The notes under the pieces were generated by a model. It ran no database searches and was not told where the DNA came from. It saw only the letters and a list, made by a program, of their open reading frames with translations. The position numbers and the translations under genes were made by a program. This document shows positions 51,533 through 59,797 of a stretch of 64,000 bases of DNA, piece by piece. The stretch is taken from positions 30,914 to 94,913 of the forward strand of contig NZ_AAEW02000017.1 of assembly GCF_000167355.1 (NCBI RefSeq), in the 5' to 3' direction. Every line of letters starts with the position of its first letter. Position 1 is the stretch's first letter. The DNA is from Desulfuromonas acetoxidans DSM 684 (GTDB lineage: Bacteria; Desulfobacterota; Desulfuromonadia; Desulfuromonadales; Desulfuromonadaceae).

Positions 51533-51856
51533 ATGACCAAAGAGGATAAGCAAGCTGCCGAGCAGCCCACTGAGGAGTCACAAACCACCATTCGCTGGGA
51601 TGGTTCAAAAATGCGCAGCACCTATGCCAATGTGTGTAATGTGTCCAGCTCCCGCGAAGAAGTGACGTTGCTGTTTGGTACCAATCAGAACTGGCATGCC
51701 GGCCAGAAAGAGCTGACGGTTGAGCTGTCGGATCGGATTACCTTGAATCCTTATGCGGCCAAGCGCATGGCGGTACTGCTCATGAACACCATGACCGAAT
51801 ACGAAAAGCGCTTTGGTGAATTGAAACTGGAACTTCCGGAGAAGAAAGACAAATAA
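51533..51856 (+). CDS. DUF3467 family protein
   Basis: A 107-residue soluble protein matching DUF3467: TTIRWDGSKMRSTYANVCNV, then EEVTLLFGTNQNW and a C-terminal helix ITLNPYAAKRMAVLLMNTM. The length is typical. Strong AAGGAGG lies 8 bases before the ATG. It begins 74 bases after the stop of the giant gene with no terminator seen between, so co-transcription is likely. A strong hairpin terminator follows. The family has no established function; any link with the adhesin is by position only. Confidence 0.85.
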   Translation: MTKEDKQAAEQPTEESQTTIRWDGSKMRSTYANVCNVSSSREEVTLLFGTNQNWHAGQKELTVELSDRITLNPYAAKRMAVLLMNTMTEYEKRFGELKLELPEKKDK

Positions 51857-51872
51857 TCCGGTTTAGATAGCA

Positions 51873-51910
51873 TGCAAAAAGGCGGCCCTGTAAAGGGTCG
51901 CCTTTTTGCA
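51873..51910 (+). terminator. Bidirectional Rho-independent terminator
   Basis: A near-perfect hairpin with 17-base arms: TGCAAAAAGGCGGCCCT and AGGGTCGCCTTTTTGCA around a GTAA loop, with one mismatch that can form a G-U pair. The A-tract and T-tract make it usable from both strands. It lies between the convergent DUF3467 (+) and small membrane protein (-) genes. Confidence 0.92.
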
Positions 51911-51931
51911 TTGTGGCAGGTATGAAGGGGC

Positions 51932-52165
51932 TTATTGCTGTTGTGCTGCCTGCTCTTTGGGGCTGGCAACCGCTTTGACGATGCCGAACATTACCAGAAC
52001 AGCAGGGACCAGTTGAGCGACAACGATCAGGGCGCAGAAGCCGAGAAATGCCCAGACCAGAAATCCGCTGTTGTCGACGCGGCCAGCGGTGGTTGCGGCC
52101 AATGAAGGTGAAGCCATCATAAGGGTCAACAGAGCAGTCAGAGCGATGTTTTTAAGTGCTTTCAT
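51932..52165 (-). CDS. Small exported/membrane protein, paralogue 1
   Basis: A 77-residue protein: a signal peptide (MKALKNIALTALLTLMMA, cleavage likely after SLA), a short polar segment, then one hydrophobic helix (WAFLGFCALIVVAQLVPAVL) and a Lys/Gln-rich tail. The start at 52165 is chosen because AAGGAA lies 7 bases upstream; an in-frame ATG at 52204 has no such support and would bury the signal peptide. It is about half identical to the next gene (shared MKALK, FLGF, LIVVxQLxPA and VKxV). No family function is recognised. Confidence 0.8.
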   Translation of the reverse strand: MKALKNIALTALLTLMMASPSLAATTAGRVDNSGFLVWAFLGFCALIVVAQLVPAVLVMFGIVKAVASPKEQAAQQQ

Positions 52166-52216
52166 GGTTTTGGTTCCTTTCGTGTTTTGTGCTGTGAATG
52201 ACATTAAATAAAATGA

Positions 52217-52376
52217 TTTAGCAGAGTGTTGAGAAATCCCATCCGGGGCTTTTCAACGACGCAAGCCGAAAATGCGATTTTCGTCTTGCTTACAAAATCA
52301 AGGGCTTGAAATCCTGCTCTTGATTTTGGTCGCCCGTCCATGGGCTTCTCAGTCTGTTTTTTTAACAGCCTGTTAA
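52217..52376 (-). repeat. Hairpin-rich intergenic element with imperfect terminal inverted repeats
   Basis: The left end (TTAGCAGAGTGTTGAGAAAT, then CCCATCCGGGG) resembles the reverse complement of the right end (CAGACTGAGAAGCCCATGGA, with TTAACAGGCTGTTAA outside it). Inside are two further hairpins at 52261-52289 (GCAAGcCGAAAAT arms, loop GCG) and 52294-52327 (AAAATCAAGGGC arms). This layout resembles REP/MITE-like dispersed elements. Its right end overlaps the stop codon of the small membrane protein gene at 52373. Only one copy is visible here. Confidence 0.5.
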
Positions 52377-52603
52377 GCGTTGTGCTTATGGCTGTGATCG
52401 TCGGAGTGTCCGAGAACGCCCTTGACCATACCGAAGCCCATGACCAGGGCCGGGATAAGTTGGCCGACCACGATCAGACCGATAAAACCGAGGAACAACC
52501 AGGTCAGGATTCCGCTGCTTTCCCCTTGTTGACCGGCAAAGGCCGGAACGGCTGCGAGAGCAAGAATAATCAGGCTGGTGGCGATTTTTTTCAGGGCTTT
52601 CAT
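52373..52603 (-). CDS. Small exported/membrane protein, paralogue 2
   Basis: A 76-residue protein with a signal peptide (MKALKKIATSLIILALAA, cleavage likely after AFA), then GQQGESSG, one hydrophobic helix (LTWLFLGFIGLIVVGQLIPA) and a His-rich tail (HSDDHSHKH) that could bind metal. GGAGG is 5 bases upstream of the ATG. It is paralogous to the gene at 51932-52165, separated from it by a 207-base spacer that contains the hairpin element. The His-rich end is not shared by the paralogue. Function unknown. Confidence 0.8.
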   Translation of the reverse strand: MKALKKIATSLIILALAAVPAFAGQQGESSGILTWLFLGFIGLIVVGQLIPALVMGFGMVKGVLGHSDDHSHKHNA

Positions 52604-53071
52604 GATGTCCTCCTATCGTTATGCAATGTTCGCTGCTTGTACTTGTAAGTGAGTGGTGTTCGTTGTTCTTGTCTTTCTGATATAGCGAGAGACGTGCCAA
52701 AGATGATTATTTCTTTGAAAACGCTTTTAACATACTGAATTCATATTGTTTTTAGTGGTGTCGCTCTCTGGTGGTTAAGAAAGAGTGTAGGCGTTAACGT
52801 ATATTTTCTTTATGCACAATTCAGATCATCTTTATTTCATGTGAAGTAAAATCATTTCGAAAAGTCATTTGTTTTCATATGGTTATCTTTTTTCTGTTGG
52901 GAGTATAGAGCGAATATACGGGAGATTTTTTTTATATATCTTTTCAATATACCCTTGATGATCATAAGGCTTGCATCCGTTATCATGTTCTGTTAAGTTG
53001 ATAATGTAATTCAATTTCACGGAACGTGTGGCTTGTCCTTTGGGTGGAGGGCCATTTTTTACGGAGGTATA
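52604..53071. other. 468-base AT-rich intergenic region
   Basis: No gene with a plausible start and coding bias is seen. The sequence is clearly more AT-rich than its surroundings, with T-runs near 52925-52945 and TTGATAATGTAATTC near 52997-53011. It must contain the divergent promoters for the small membrane protein gene (-) and the DUF3793 gene (+), but I could not fix a convincing -35/-10 pair. Confidence 0.5.
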
Positions 53072-53812
53072 ATGAAAGTAAAAGTCAAAATCGATAAAGG
53101 TACCCCCTTGTGTTCTTCATCAACACCCTGCTGTAAAGAGAGTATTCAGCAAACAGCCAGACAGTGGTTACCCGCTGTGCGTACCAGTTGGAAGGAAGTT
53201 TCAGAACAATTTCCGTCACACCAGGAGTGTCTGGCGGCGTTTCTGGTTCTTGCTGCAGCCGAGGTCCTTGAAGAAGTCAAGCCGGCCAACCTGGTGCGCG
53301 TCAGTCATAAACCTTATGCCTGTGGGCGTAATATCGCGGATCTGTGGCAGAAGCATGGTCAACGACTCATGGCGGATTCCCCGTTGCGGGCATTTAACCT
53401 GTCCTCGGAGCTGGGGAGCTACCTGTTGCTGATCTATCATCCCGGCCTTTTGCATAAACGGCTCAGTAGCCGAACTTCCCGCACGTTCCTGACCCGTCTT
53501 GGTTACCGTCAACCTCACTTGATTGAAGCAGTGCTAGAACAGCTGGCTCAACGTTTTGCTGTCAATAACGAGCTGCCGCACGAAATCGGCTGGTTTTTGG
53601 GCTACCCGCTCAAGGATGTGGAAGGCTTTATGGGGCGCAAACCACTCAAAGTCAGCGGTCAGCGGTTGTGGAAGATTTACGGACATCCCCATCGCAGCAA
53701 TGCTTTGGCTGATCTTTACCACAAGCATCATCACAGGGTTGTCCGTCAATTGCGTCAGCAGCAGCGAAACAGCGTTGATTTGTTGCAGAACCGTGCTTCG
53801 CTGGCGGCGTGA
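53072..53812 (+). CDS. DUF3793 family protein
   Basis: A 246-residue protein. The family signature is the C-terminal-half motif NELPHEIGWFLGYPLKDVEG (about 166-185), with LLIYHPGLLHKRL upstream. The family, common in anaerobes, has no established function. An N-terminal Cys cluster (Cys13, Cys19, Cys20) is present. GGAGG at 6 bases upstream fixes the ATG; an earlier in-frame start at 53033 lacks a ribosome site. It stands alone between an AT-rich promoter region and a terminator. Confidence 0.82.
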   Translation: MKVKVKIDKGTPLCSSSTPCCKESIQQTARQWLPAVRTSWKEVSEQFPSHQECLAAFLVLAAAEVLEEVKPANLVRVSHKPYACGRNIADLWQKHGQRLMADSPLRAFNLSSELGSYLLLIYHPGLLHKRLSSRTSRTFLTRLGYRQPHLIEAVLEQLAQRFAVNNELPHEIGWFLGYPLKDVEGFMGRKPLKVSGQRLWKIYGHPHRSNALADLYHKHHHRVVRQLRQQQRNSVDLLQNRASLAA

Positions 53813-53859
53813 GGCAATTGTTTATGGCATTATCGATACGATCAGACTGTGTTTAAATG

Positions 53860-53894
53860 AAAAACCCCGGCATGTTATTCATGCCGGGGTTTTT
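53860..53894 (+). terminator. Bidirectional Rho-independent terminator
   Basis: A perfect hairpin: AAAAACCCCGGCATG, loop TTATT, CATGCCGGGGTTTTT. It sits between the convergent DUF3793 (+) and superoxide reductase-like (-) genes and can stop transcription from both sides. Confidence 0.95.
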
Positions 53895-53901
53895 CATTTC
53901 G

Positions 53902-54411
53902 TCACACTGTAGTCACTGTTACTGCGGATTCCCAAAGGCCATGTATGTTGCAATAGCTGACGGCAATTAATGTCCCGCTTTTTTTCAGCCGCATGCGTGC
54001 ACTGACATGCGGATCGGAATGTGCTGGACCCTTGTTGGTGCCCATGGGGGATTCGCCATGGGCGGTAAATTCGAATTTTGCCAGCTCAGTGACCCGGCTT
54101 TCACCCGCGGCTTTAAAGTAAACACAGATCCAGTTGATAAAATGTTCTGTGGTGTTGGGATGGGGAATGTCTTTGCCCACTGAAACGGTCAGATCAAAAG
54201 GCTGTCCAGCAACGATCCGGGATGGCAGTTCAATGACAGGAACGTGCTTTTCCTTTTTGAAATCGGCACGCCGAATACTGGCGCCAATTGTGTTGCGACC
54301 CTCTGAATCTGAAGCGATAGCACTTGCGGTTGATAAGGAACCCAAAGCAAGGCCTGCCCCAACGACGGAGGTTTTGGTCAAAAGTTCTCTGCGAGAAATT
54401 TTACTGTCCAT
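53902..54411 (-). CDS. Class II superoxide reductase-like protein with Tat-type signal
   Basis: A 169-residue protein. An N-terminal SRRELL motif with a hydrophobic stretch (VVGAGLALGSLSTASAIA) looks like a twin-arginine signal, implying periplasmic export after folding. The mature part has the iron ligands of superoxide reductase/neelaredoxin: His in EKHVPVI, two His in PHPNTTEHFINW, and Cys and His in YCNIHGLWES. There is no rubredoxin-type N-terminal centre, as expected for class II. It would reduce superoxide in the cell envelope, fitting an anaerobe. GGAGG precedes the ATG by 8 bases. The 164-base gap upstream (54412-54575) holds its promoter; TATAGA on the minus strand (54454-54449) is a candidate -10. 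Confidence 0.85.
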   Translation of the reverse strand: MDSKISRRELLTKTSVVGAGLALGSLSTASAIASDSEGRNTIGASIRRADFKKEKHVPVIELPSRIVAGQPFDLTVSVGKDIPHPNTTEHFINWICVYFKAAGESRVTELAKFEFTAHGESPMGTNKGPAHSDPHVSARMRLKKSGTLIAVSYCNIHGLWESAVTVTTV

Positions 54412-54575
54412 ACGCGATCCTCCACTTAAAAAGTTATAATTTGTTTACTCTATAGTGAACGGTTCGACAAATCAATAGCCAGATCCGTTCTAATTTATTG
54501 ACATTCTCTATGGGGGATGATGTTTGTTTCGTATAAATCGTCTGTTGAGCGTTGAACAATTGATAAAACAGTGAC

Positions 54576-55760
54576 TTAAGACTCTTTTATGGCGTTGATC
54601 CAGTTCAAAAGGGAGCGTGCTTCCTGTCGATATTGCTTAAATTGAAGGGCTTTGTTCAGACAGGTGCGGGCTGTCCGATAGCGATTGAGTTGCAGGGCGC
54701 AATAGCTTTGTAACAGGCAGGCGGCACCATCGTCCGGTTGGCGGCGCAGCAGTTCCTCAAGGTGATGAAAAGCATTGGTATAATCGCCCAATTGGTAGCT
54801 TAGTTCTCCCTGAGTGCGGTGCCAATAGATTGCAGAAACAAAAGGTTGCGCCGCTTGCAAGGCTGTTTGGGCCTGTTGAGGCTGGTGCATAAGACGATAG
54901 CAAAGGATCAGTTGCTTATGCCACTGGCGCTTGTCCGGAACAGCTTCCAGCAGCTGCCGATAGTGGTGCGCCGCCTGCTCAGGCAGGTCCGCCGACAGCA
55001 GCAGGTCGGCCAGGGTGGACTGCTCTTCACGGGATAACGGCGTCAACGTCTTGGTGACACGCAGGCAGGAGATGGCACCTGGGTAATCGCGGTCTTCAAG
55101 GTGCAGGTAAGTACGACAGCGCCAATACGCGGGATTTCCCTGAAAGCGCACCTCCCAGGTGATAAGCGGTTGTAGGGCCTGTGTCTTGTCCTGGGATTGC
55201 AGGCTGATCTGGACATAAGCCTCCAGCCAGGTGATGGGCGCGTCAGCGTGATCGCGTAGCAATTGAAACAGCTTGTGCGCGGCCTTGTCATGCTGACCGG
55301 CATAGCTTAGAGCCACCAGGCCGTCAACATAACACTGGCGGTCGGCACCGCGCTGGTGGGCATTGAGAAACGCCTCAGCCGCCTGAGCGTAGTCGCCGAG
55401 ATTCCAGCACACGGCGCCGTAATTTTGCCACAGCCAGGCAGGCTCATCGCAGTCCTGTAACGCATGGTGATAAGCATCGCGCGCTTTTTTACGCTGATTT
55501 TGTTGGCTATACAGTTCCGCCAATCGGGCATGGAGCCGGTAATCGGTCACACCGGGATGTTTAGTGGTGAACTGTTCCAGCAGACGCACAGCGGCCTCAA
55601 TGTTTCGGGTGGTGAGTAACTGCTGACTTTTATGTAGCAGATGGTTGACGCGCGAATGCTGTCTGTTGCCGCAATCAGCGGATGCGAGCAGCGGCGTGGA
55701 TGGCACAACCAGTAGAGCCGAAATCAGCAGTGCAAAACAGGTGGTGGCAAAACGTCTCAT
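54576..55760 (-). CDS. TPR protein of the TonB2 cluster
   Basis: A 394-residue exported protein: signal peptide (about 1-28, FALLISALLVVPSTPLLASA) followed by about nine to ten tetratricopeptide repeats (e.g. AAVRLLEQFTTKHPG, YAQAAEAFLNAHQRGA, YTNAFHHLEELLRRQPDDGA). It is the last gene of the TonB2 operon. Its start overlaps the TonB stop by four bases (ATGA). TPR proteins in this position are known in TonB2 clusters of Vibrio and Shewanella, where they act in the periplasm with the TonB complex. The exact partner here is unknown. Confidence 0.85.
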   Translation of the reverse strand: MRRFATTCFALLISALLVVPSTPLLASADCGNRQHSRVNHLLHKSQQLLTTRNIEAAVRLLEQFTTKHPGVTDYRLHARLAELYSQQNQRKKARDAYHHALQDCDEPAWLWQNYGAVCWNLGDYAQAAEAFLNAHQRGADRQCYVDGLVALSYAGQHDKAAHKLFQLLRDHADAPITWLEAYVQISLQSQDKTQALQPLITWEVRFQGNPAYWRCRTYLHLEDRDYPGAISCLRVTKTLTPLSREEQSTLADLLLSADLPEQAAHHYRQLLEAVPDKRQWHKQLILCYRLMHQPQQAQTALQAAQPFVSAIYWHRTQGELSYQLGDYTNAFHHLEELLRRQPDDGAACLLQSYCALQLNRYRTARTCLNKALQFKQYRQEARSLLNWINAIKES

Positions 55761-56398
55761 GGTTGATCCTCCAGATTAAACACGATGGTTCGCACCAGAC
55801 GCACACGCACTTTGTCGCCCAGCACTTCGCCGGGTTGATAGCTCCAGGTGCGGGCGGCGTTGAGCACCGCATTGTCAAACACGCCGGGCGGCTGCGATTC
55901 GAGAATGCGCAACCGTCGCACCTCGCCATTGGCCAGCACGTCGAACTGCAGCTTGACATAGCCGCTTACACCCCGTTTGCGTGCCTGGAGCGGATAGCGC
56001 GGCGCGGTCTGATAACTGAGCTGCGGCAGCACGTCGAGCGCTTCACTACTGAAGACACTTGGCCTGTGCTGCACCTGGGGTTGCGGTGTCACCTGCTTGA
56101 GCACCGGTTGAGGAGCCTGCAGGGTCAGAGTCGGATTGGGCTGGTGCAGCGTCGGTGCGGTCAAGGTCGGCTGAGGCACGGCAGGCGCAGGCTCCGGCGG
56201 CATGGTCATCTCTTCAGGCTGCGGCTGCTCCATCTGCGGCGACGGCGGCGTAAAGCGCACCGGTTGACTGCGTAGCGGTGACGGCTGCGGAGTCTCGGGC
56301 GTCGACGAATGGGGAATCAGGGCGAACAACACCAGATTGATTAAAGCGGCGAGAACAAAACCGATGATAAACACAGAGCGGGGTGTCTTCTGCATCAT
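55757..56398 (-). CDS. Energy transducer TonB (TonB2 type)
   Basis: A 213-residue protein: one N-terminal transmembrane helix (about 10-28), a long Pro/Gln-rich periplasmic spacer (about 30-120, many PQP and PPEP units), and a C-terminal TonB domain (about 130-210; YPLQARKRGVSGYVKLQFDV and AARTWSYQPG). It carries proton-motive energy from the ExbB/ExbD complex to the outer-membrane receptor. A second Met directly follows the first and could be the start. The ExbD stop is 4 bases upstream. Confidence 0.92.
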   Translation of the reverse strand: MMQKTPRSVFIIGFVLAALINLVLFALIPHSSTPETPQPSPLRSQPVRFTPPSPQMEQPQPEEMTMPPEPAPAVPQPTLTAPTLHQPNPTLTLQAPQPVLKQVTPQPQVQHRPSVFSSEALDVLPQLSYQTAPRYPLQARKRGVSGYVKLQFDVLANGEVRRLRILESQPPGVFDNAVLNAARTWSYQPGEVLGDKVRVRLVRTIVFNLEDQP

Positions 56399-56402
56399 CG
56401 CT

Positions 56403-56822
56403 CTACTCGTGGCCGTTGTCGGCGGCCAGATGGACCTGCTTGGCCCCGGCCAGACGGCATTGGTCCATTACCTGAACAATGACGCCGGTATGGCTGAACT
56501 TATCAGCGACGACAATCACTTCACTGCCGGGATTTTCCACCAGCGCCTGGGCGATATGGCTGCGCACCGTGCGTACGTCGACGCGCTGGCGGTCGAAAAA
56601 CACCTCGCCGTCTTTGGTTACGGCAACGAGAATGGTGCTGTTCTCGGCCATGGCCGCGCTGCCCGCTTCCGGGCGTTCCACCTCGATACCGGTTTCCTTG
56701 ACGAAACTGGTGGTGACCATGAAAAAGATCAACAGCAGAAACACCAGGTCGATGAGTGGTGAAATATTGATGTCCGCGGTGCGGTTGTTATTACGTCGTA
56801 AACTTTGTCTGACATTAATCAT
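56403..56822 (-). CDS. exbD: ExbD/TolR-family biopolymer transport protein (ExbD2)
   Basis: A 139-residue protein with a single N-terminal transmembrane helix (PLIDLVFLLLIFFMVTTSF). Asp25 in this helix matches the essential proton-carrying Asp of ExbD. The periplasmic C-terminal domain (about 55-135) has the usual ILVAVTKDGEVFFD and VIVVADKFSHTGVIVQVMDQ. It forms the motor with the ExbB proteins encoded next to it. Its ATG overlaps the ExbB2 stop by four bases. Confidence 0.93.
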   Translation of the reverse strand: MINVRQSLRRNNNRTADINISPLIDLVFLLLIFFMVTTSFVKETGIEVERPEAGSAAMAENSTILVAVTKDGEVFFDRQRVDVRTVRSHIAQALVENPGSEVIVVADKFSHTGVIVQVMDQCRLAGAKQVHLAADNGHE

Positions 56823-57460
56823 GATTCAACAATCCGTTTCAGGGTCATGATGGATTCCTCCAGGCGTTCGCGCAAACGGCGTGCCCGGAGACTGAGCACG
56901 GCGCTGGCGAACATGCCGGGAATGGCGACCAGCAAGCCGCCCTGGGTGGTGATCAGAGCTTCGGAGATACCACCGGCAAGGGCCTTGGAATGGCCGGTGC
57001 CGAACAGGGCGATGACATCAAAGGTGGTGATCATGCCGCTGACCGTGCCGAGCAGGCCGAGCAGCGGACACACCATGGCCAGGGTGGTGATGGCGTCGAT
57101 ATGGCGGTCGATGTTCGGCAGCGTCTTCAGGTAATATTCATCCAGCCGCGAGCGGGTCAGCGGATAGCTGCCCTGCTGCTGACCAACAAAAAAGCGACCC
57201 AGTTGCGAGCGCAAGCCGCCACGGCTGCCGGATATCTGCCTGCCGTCGCGGCAGCCATGCACCAGCTCAATCATGGAGATATCGCGGAACTCCAGGCGGT
57301 GAAAGGCCACCACCCGTTCAAACACCAGCATCCACATCACCGCCGAAATCACCAGTAACGGCACCATCACCAGGCCGCCGTGGATGATATAGGCGAACGG
57401 GGCGCTGTCGCTGCTCAGGTGGTGTAAGGTATGCAATCCGCGGGCAAATAACGCATCCAT
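56819..57460 (-). CDS. exbB: MotA/TolQ/ExbB proton channel protein (ExbB2)
   Basis: A 213-residue inner-membrane protein with three transmembrane helices (about 30-50, 120-140 and 160-185). The conserved family segment is CPLLGLLGTVSGMITTFDVI, then SEALITTQGGLLVAIPG. It forms the pentameric proton channel around ExbD. The preceding long homologue (TtpC) ends 9 bases upstream, so two different MotA/TolQ/ExbB proteins are made from this operon, as in TonB2 systems. Confidence 0.92.
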   Translation of the reverse strand: MDALFARGLHTLHHLSSDSAPFAYIIHGGLVMVPLLVISAVMWMLVFERVVAFHRLEFRDISMIELVHGCRDGRQISGSRGGLRSQLGRFFVGQQQGSYPLTRSRLDEYYLKTLPNIDRHIDAITTLAMVCPLLGLLGTVSGMITTFDVIALFGTGHSKALAGGISEALITTQGGLLVAIPGMFASAVLSLRARRLRERLEESIMTLKRIVES

Positions 57461-57469
57461 AAGCCGTTC

Positions 57470-58882
57470 CTAACCCTGGCACCGTGAAATAATGTTGGTC
57501 AGGGCCACGGATTTTTCCTCCATGTCGCCGATGATGTGCTCCACCTGCCGGTTGAGGAAGGTATGCAGCAACATGATGGGGATTGCCACCACCAGACCGA
57601 GCATGGTGGTCACAAGCGCCACGGAGATGCCGCCGGACATCATGCGTGGGTCACCGGTGCCGTAGATATTGATGATCTCAAAGGTGCTGATCATGCCGGT
57701 CACCGTGCCGAGCAGGCCGAGCAGCGGGGCAATGGCCGCCATGATGTTAAGCAACGGCAGCGCCCGCTCCAGACGCGGCAGTTCCTTGAGAATTGCCTCC
57801 TGGAGGATGCTTTCAAGAATCTCCCGTTCTTCGTGGCGGGCACTGATCCCGGCGCGGACCACGTTGTACACCGGTGTGCTGCGCCCCTCAATGAGCTTTT
57901 GGCAGGCTTCCCAGTCGTCCTGTTCAGCATATTCGTTGACCTGGTTCATGGTGCGGTCGGTGTTGTCATGGACCTTTTTCAAAAACAGCGCCCGTTCGAT
58001 GCTGATCAGCACGGCAATCACCGCCAACAGCAGAATCGGCCACACCAGCACGCCGCCGCCTTTAATCCGCTGCCAGAAGGTTTTTTTCTCGGTGAGTTGG
58101 GCCAGACCGGCACCGGCCTTGAGATCCAGCGGTGCCAGATCGCTCTTTCCTGCCAGGTAAACATTGAGCAGCTTGCGTTGCGTCCAGCTCAGGGATGCGT
58201 TGATGATGGAAAATTCATGACTGGCCGGATGATAATGAAGCAGGGCCGGGCATTCGTGCTCAGCAGCTACGGCCAGAAACGGTCCCACCAGCAGCACCGG
58301 ACCGGTTTCCTGGATGCCGGACAGGGCGGTGAATTGGGTCTGGGCCAATTGGACCTGGCTGCTCTGCGTCATATCCTCAAGATACAGCCGTTTCATGGTG
58401 TCGAAATCGTTCAGACCGGGGAAATAATGTTTGTTGAAAATTTTGTTCAGGGCGCGGGCTCGTTGCGGCTGCAATGCGCTGAAGCACGACGCATCAAGTC
58501 TTTCCTGCAATTGCTTGGCGGCCACGCGCACCGCTGCGGCCAGGTTGTTCATGGCTTCATGGTCACGACTCTGGCGGGCCTGCAACGCCGACAGGGCTTT
58601 TTCCGCTTTGGCCAGGGTGCGCTCGGTGGTGGCGATGCGTTGTTCCAGTTGGCGGACGGCGCGCTGCTTGGCGGACAGTTCCTGTTTCAGGTCGCGGCGT
58701 TCATCGGCAATGGTGCGGGCGGTTTGCTGTTGCCGTTGTTGCTGCTCATTCAACTGCTCTTGCAATTGCTGATACGCGGCGCGAATGTCCGCGGCCCACA
58801 GTGGCTGGGCGACGCTCATGACCATGAGTAAGGCCATGAGCGGAGCGACGAAAAGGATCAGGCGTTTGATGGCGATGTTCAT
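57470..58882 (-). CDS. TtpC-like MotA/TolQ/ExbB protein with periplasmic coiled coil
   Basis: A 470-residue protein: signal peptide (about 1-30), a periplasmic coiled coil rich in Gln, Glu, Arg and Lys (about 35-130), a globular middle part (about 130-260), then the MotA/TolQ/ExbB channel region with three transmembrane helices (about 275-460; IAPLLGLLGTVTGMISTFEI and ALVTTMLGLVVAIPIMLLH). This extended architecture is that of TtpC, required with ExbB2, ExbD2 and TonB2 in Vibrio. Its ATG overlaps the DUF3450 stop by four bases. Confidence 0.88.
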   Translation of the reverse strand: MNIAIKRLILFVAPLMALLMVMSVAQPLWAADIRAAYQQLQEQLNEQQQRQQQTARTIADERRDLKQELSAKQRAVRQLEQRIATTERTLAKAEKALSALQARQSRDHEAMNNLAAAVRVAAKQLQERLDASCFSALQPQRARALNKIFNKHYFPGLNDFDTMKRLYLEDMTQSSQVQLAQTQFTALSGIQETGPVLLVGPFLAVAAEHECPALLHYHPASHEFSIINASLSWTQRKLLNVYLAGKSDLAPLDLKAGAGLAQLTEKKTFWQRIKGGGVLVWPILLLAVIAVLISIERALFLKKVHDNTDRTMNQVNEYAEQDDWEACQKLIEGRSTPVYNVVRAGISARHEEREILESILQEAILKELPRLERALPLLNIMAAIAPLLGLLGTVTGMISTFEIINIYGTGDPRMMSGGISVALVTTMLGLVVAIPIMLLHTFLNRQVEHIIGDMEEKSVALTNIISRCQG

Positions 58883-59706
58883 GGCTGAATCCTCCCCACG
58901 GGCAGCAGGGTTAACGCTTCAGACGTCTGTCCGTTGATCTGTTGTCGTGCCTGATTGAGGTCGGCAACCATTGAATCCGGCAGGTAGACAAAACGCTTTT
59001 CCAAAGGATCAAACACCCCGCCCTGTTCGCCGTCAGGCGTGGTAAAAAATAGCGATAGCCGACCGAGTCGTAGCATATCCACCTCACGCTGTTGTTGATC
59101 AATGGTGATTTTGTCGCGATAGACTTCGCAGGTGTAGCCGTATTCCGCCTCGACCTGAAACACTTCCATCAAACGGCGGAACTGTTCATGTACGGCGATG
59201 TCGCCATCGAGCAGCACGCTGTGCAGGTCATCCAATCGTTTGCGCCGTTCATCGGCGAGAAACGGCTGGCTGGCCGCTAGATTTTGTTCCAGCTCCTGGG
59301 CCGAAATTTGAAACCAGTTCTGCAGGCCCTGGCGCAGTTTTTCGGTTTTTTCGGCGCGGCGGGTCTGGGCGTCAATCTGTTCCTGTTTCTGTTGCAGGCG
59401 ATGATCAAGGCGTTCGACCTGTTGGCCCAACATGGCTTCCTGGCGCGTCAGTTGATCGATTTTCGCCAGCAGGGCGCGCTCTTCGTCACTCCATTGGCGT
59501 TGCAAGGTGCGGGTCTGTTGCTCACTGGCCACGGTCTGACTGGCCACATCAGACAGGCCTGCCGCCTGAGGCGTGTTCTCAGCTTTGGCGCTCAGGACGG
59601 AAACGCCGCCCAGTAAGAGCAGGGAACACGCGGCAACGACCGGGAGCCGACGAACGCTGCGGATGGATATTTTGGGATATGGTGTGTTTAGCACGAAACT
59701 CTCCAT
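58879..59706 (-). CDS. DUF3450 family periplasmic coiled-coil protein
   Basis: A 275-residue exported protein: N-terminal hydrophobic segment (LPVVAACSLLLLGGVSVLSA, near 25-44), a long coiled coil (about 60-145, AllxKIDQLTRQEAMLGQQV type), then the DUF3450 core (WFQISAQELEQNLAASQPFL, DDLHSVLLDGDIAVHEQFRR, SLFFTTPDGEQGG). DUF3450 regularly precedes TtpC in TonB2 operons. The ATG at 59706 has no good ribosome site; a longer frame reaching 59859 adds an unlikely Pro/Arg-rich start that crosses the upstream terminator. It is the first gene of the tightly overlapping TonB2 block. Confidence 0.82.
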   Translation of the reverse strand: MESFVLNTPYPKISIRSVRRLPVVAACSLLLLGGVSVLSAKAENTPQAAGLSDVASQTVASEQQTRTLQRQWSDEERALLAKIDQLTRQEAMLGQQVERLDHRLQQKQEQIDAQTRRAEKTEKLRQGLQNWFQISAQELEQNLAASQPFLADERRKRLDDLHSVLLDGDIAVHEQFRRLMEVFQVEAEYGYTCEVYRDKITIDQQQREVDMLRLGRLSLFFTTPDGEQGGVFDPLEKRFVYLPDSMVADLNQARQQINGQTSEALTLLPVGRIQP

Positions 59707-59756
59707 CTTCCGCGCTGCCGGGAGAGTAGCCGGAGGTGCGGAAGGTTGTGGGGGAT

Positions 59757-59789
59757 AAAAAGGCGGACGCCAGATGTGCGGCGTCCGCC
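59757..59789 (-). terminator. Rho-independent terminator after the APC permease
   Basis: A perfect 10-base stem (GGCGGACGCC and GGCGTCCGCC, loop of 8) followed on the minus strand by TTTTT. It lies between the permease stop and the DUF3450 gene, which suggests that the TonB2 block is transcribed separately or by readthrough. Confidence 0.88.
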
Positions 59790-59797
59790 GTGGACGA

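Noticed and set aside
52340..52648. Plus-strand frame of 102 codons over the second small membrane protein
   Set aside because: It is opposite a gene with a clear signal peptide and GGAGG site, and it shows no family features.
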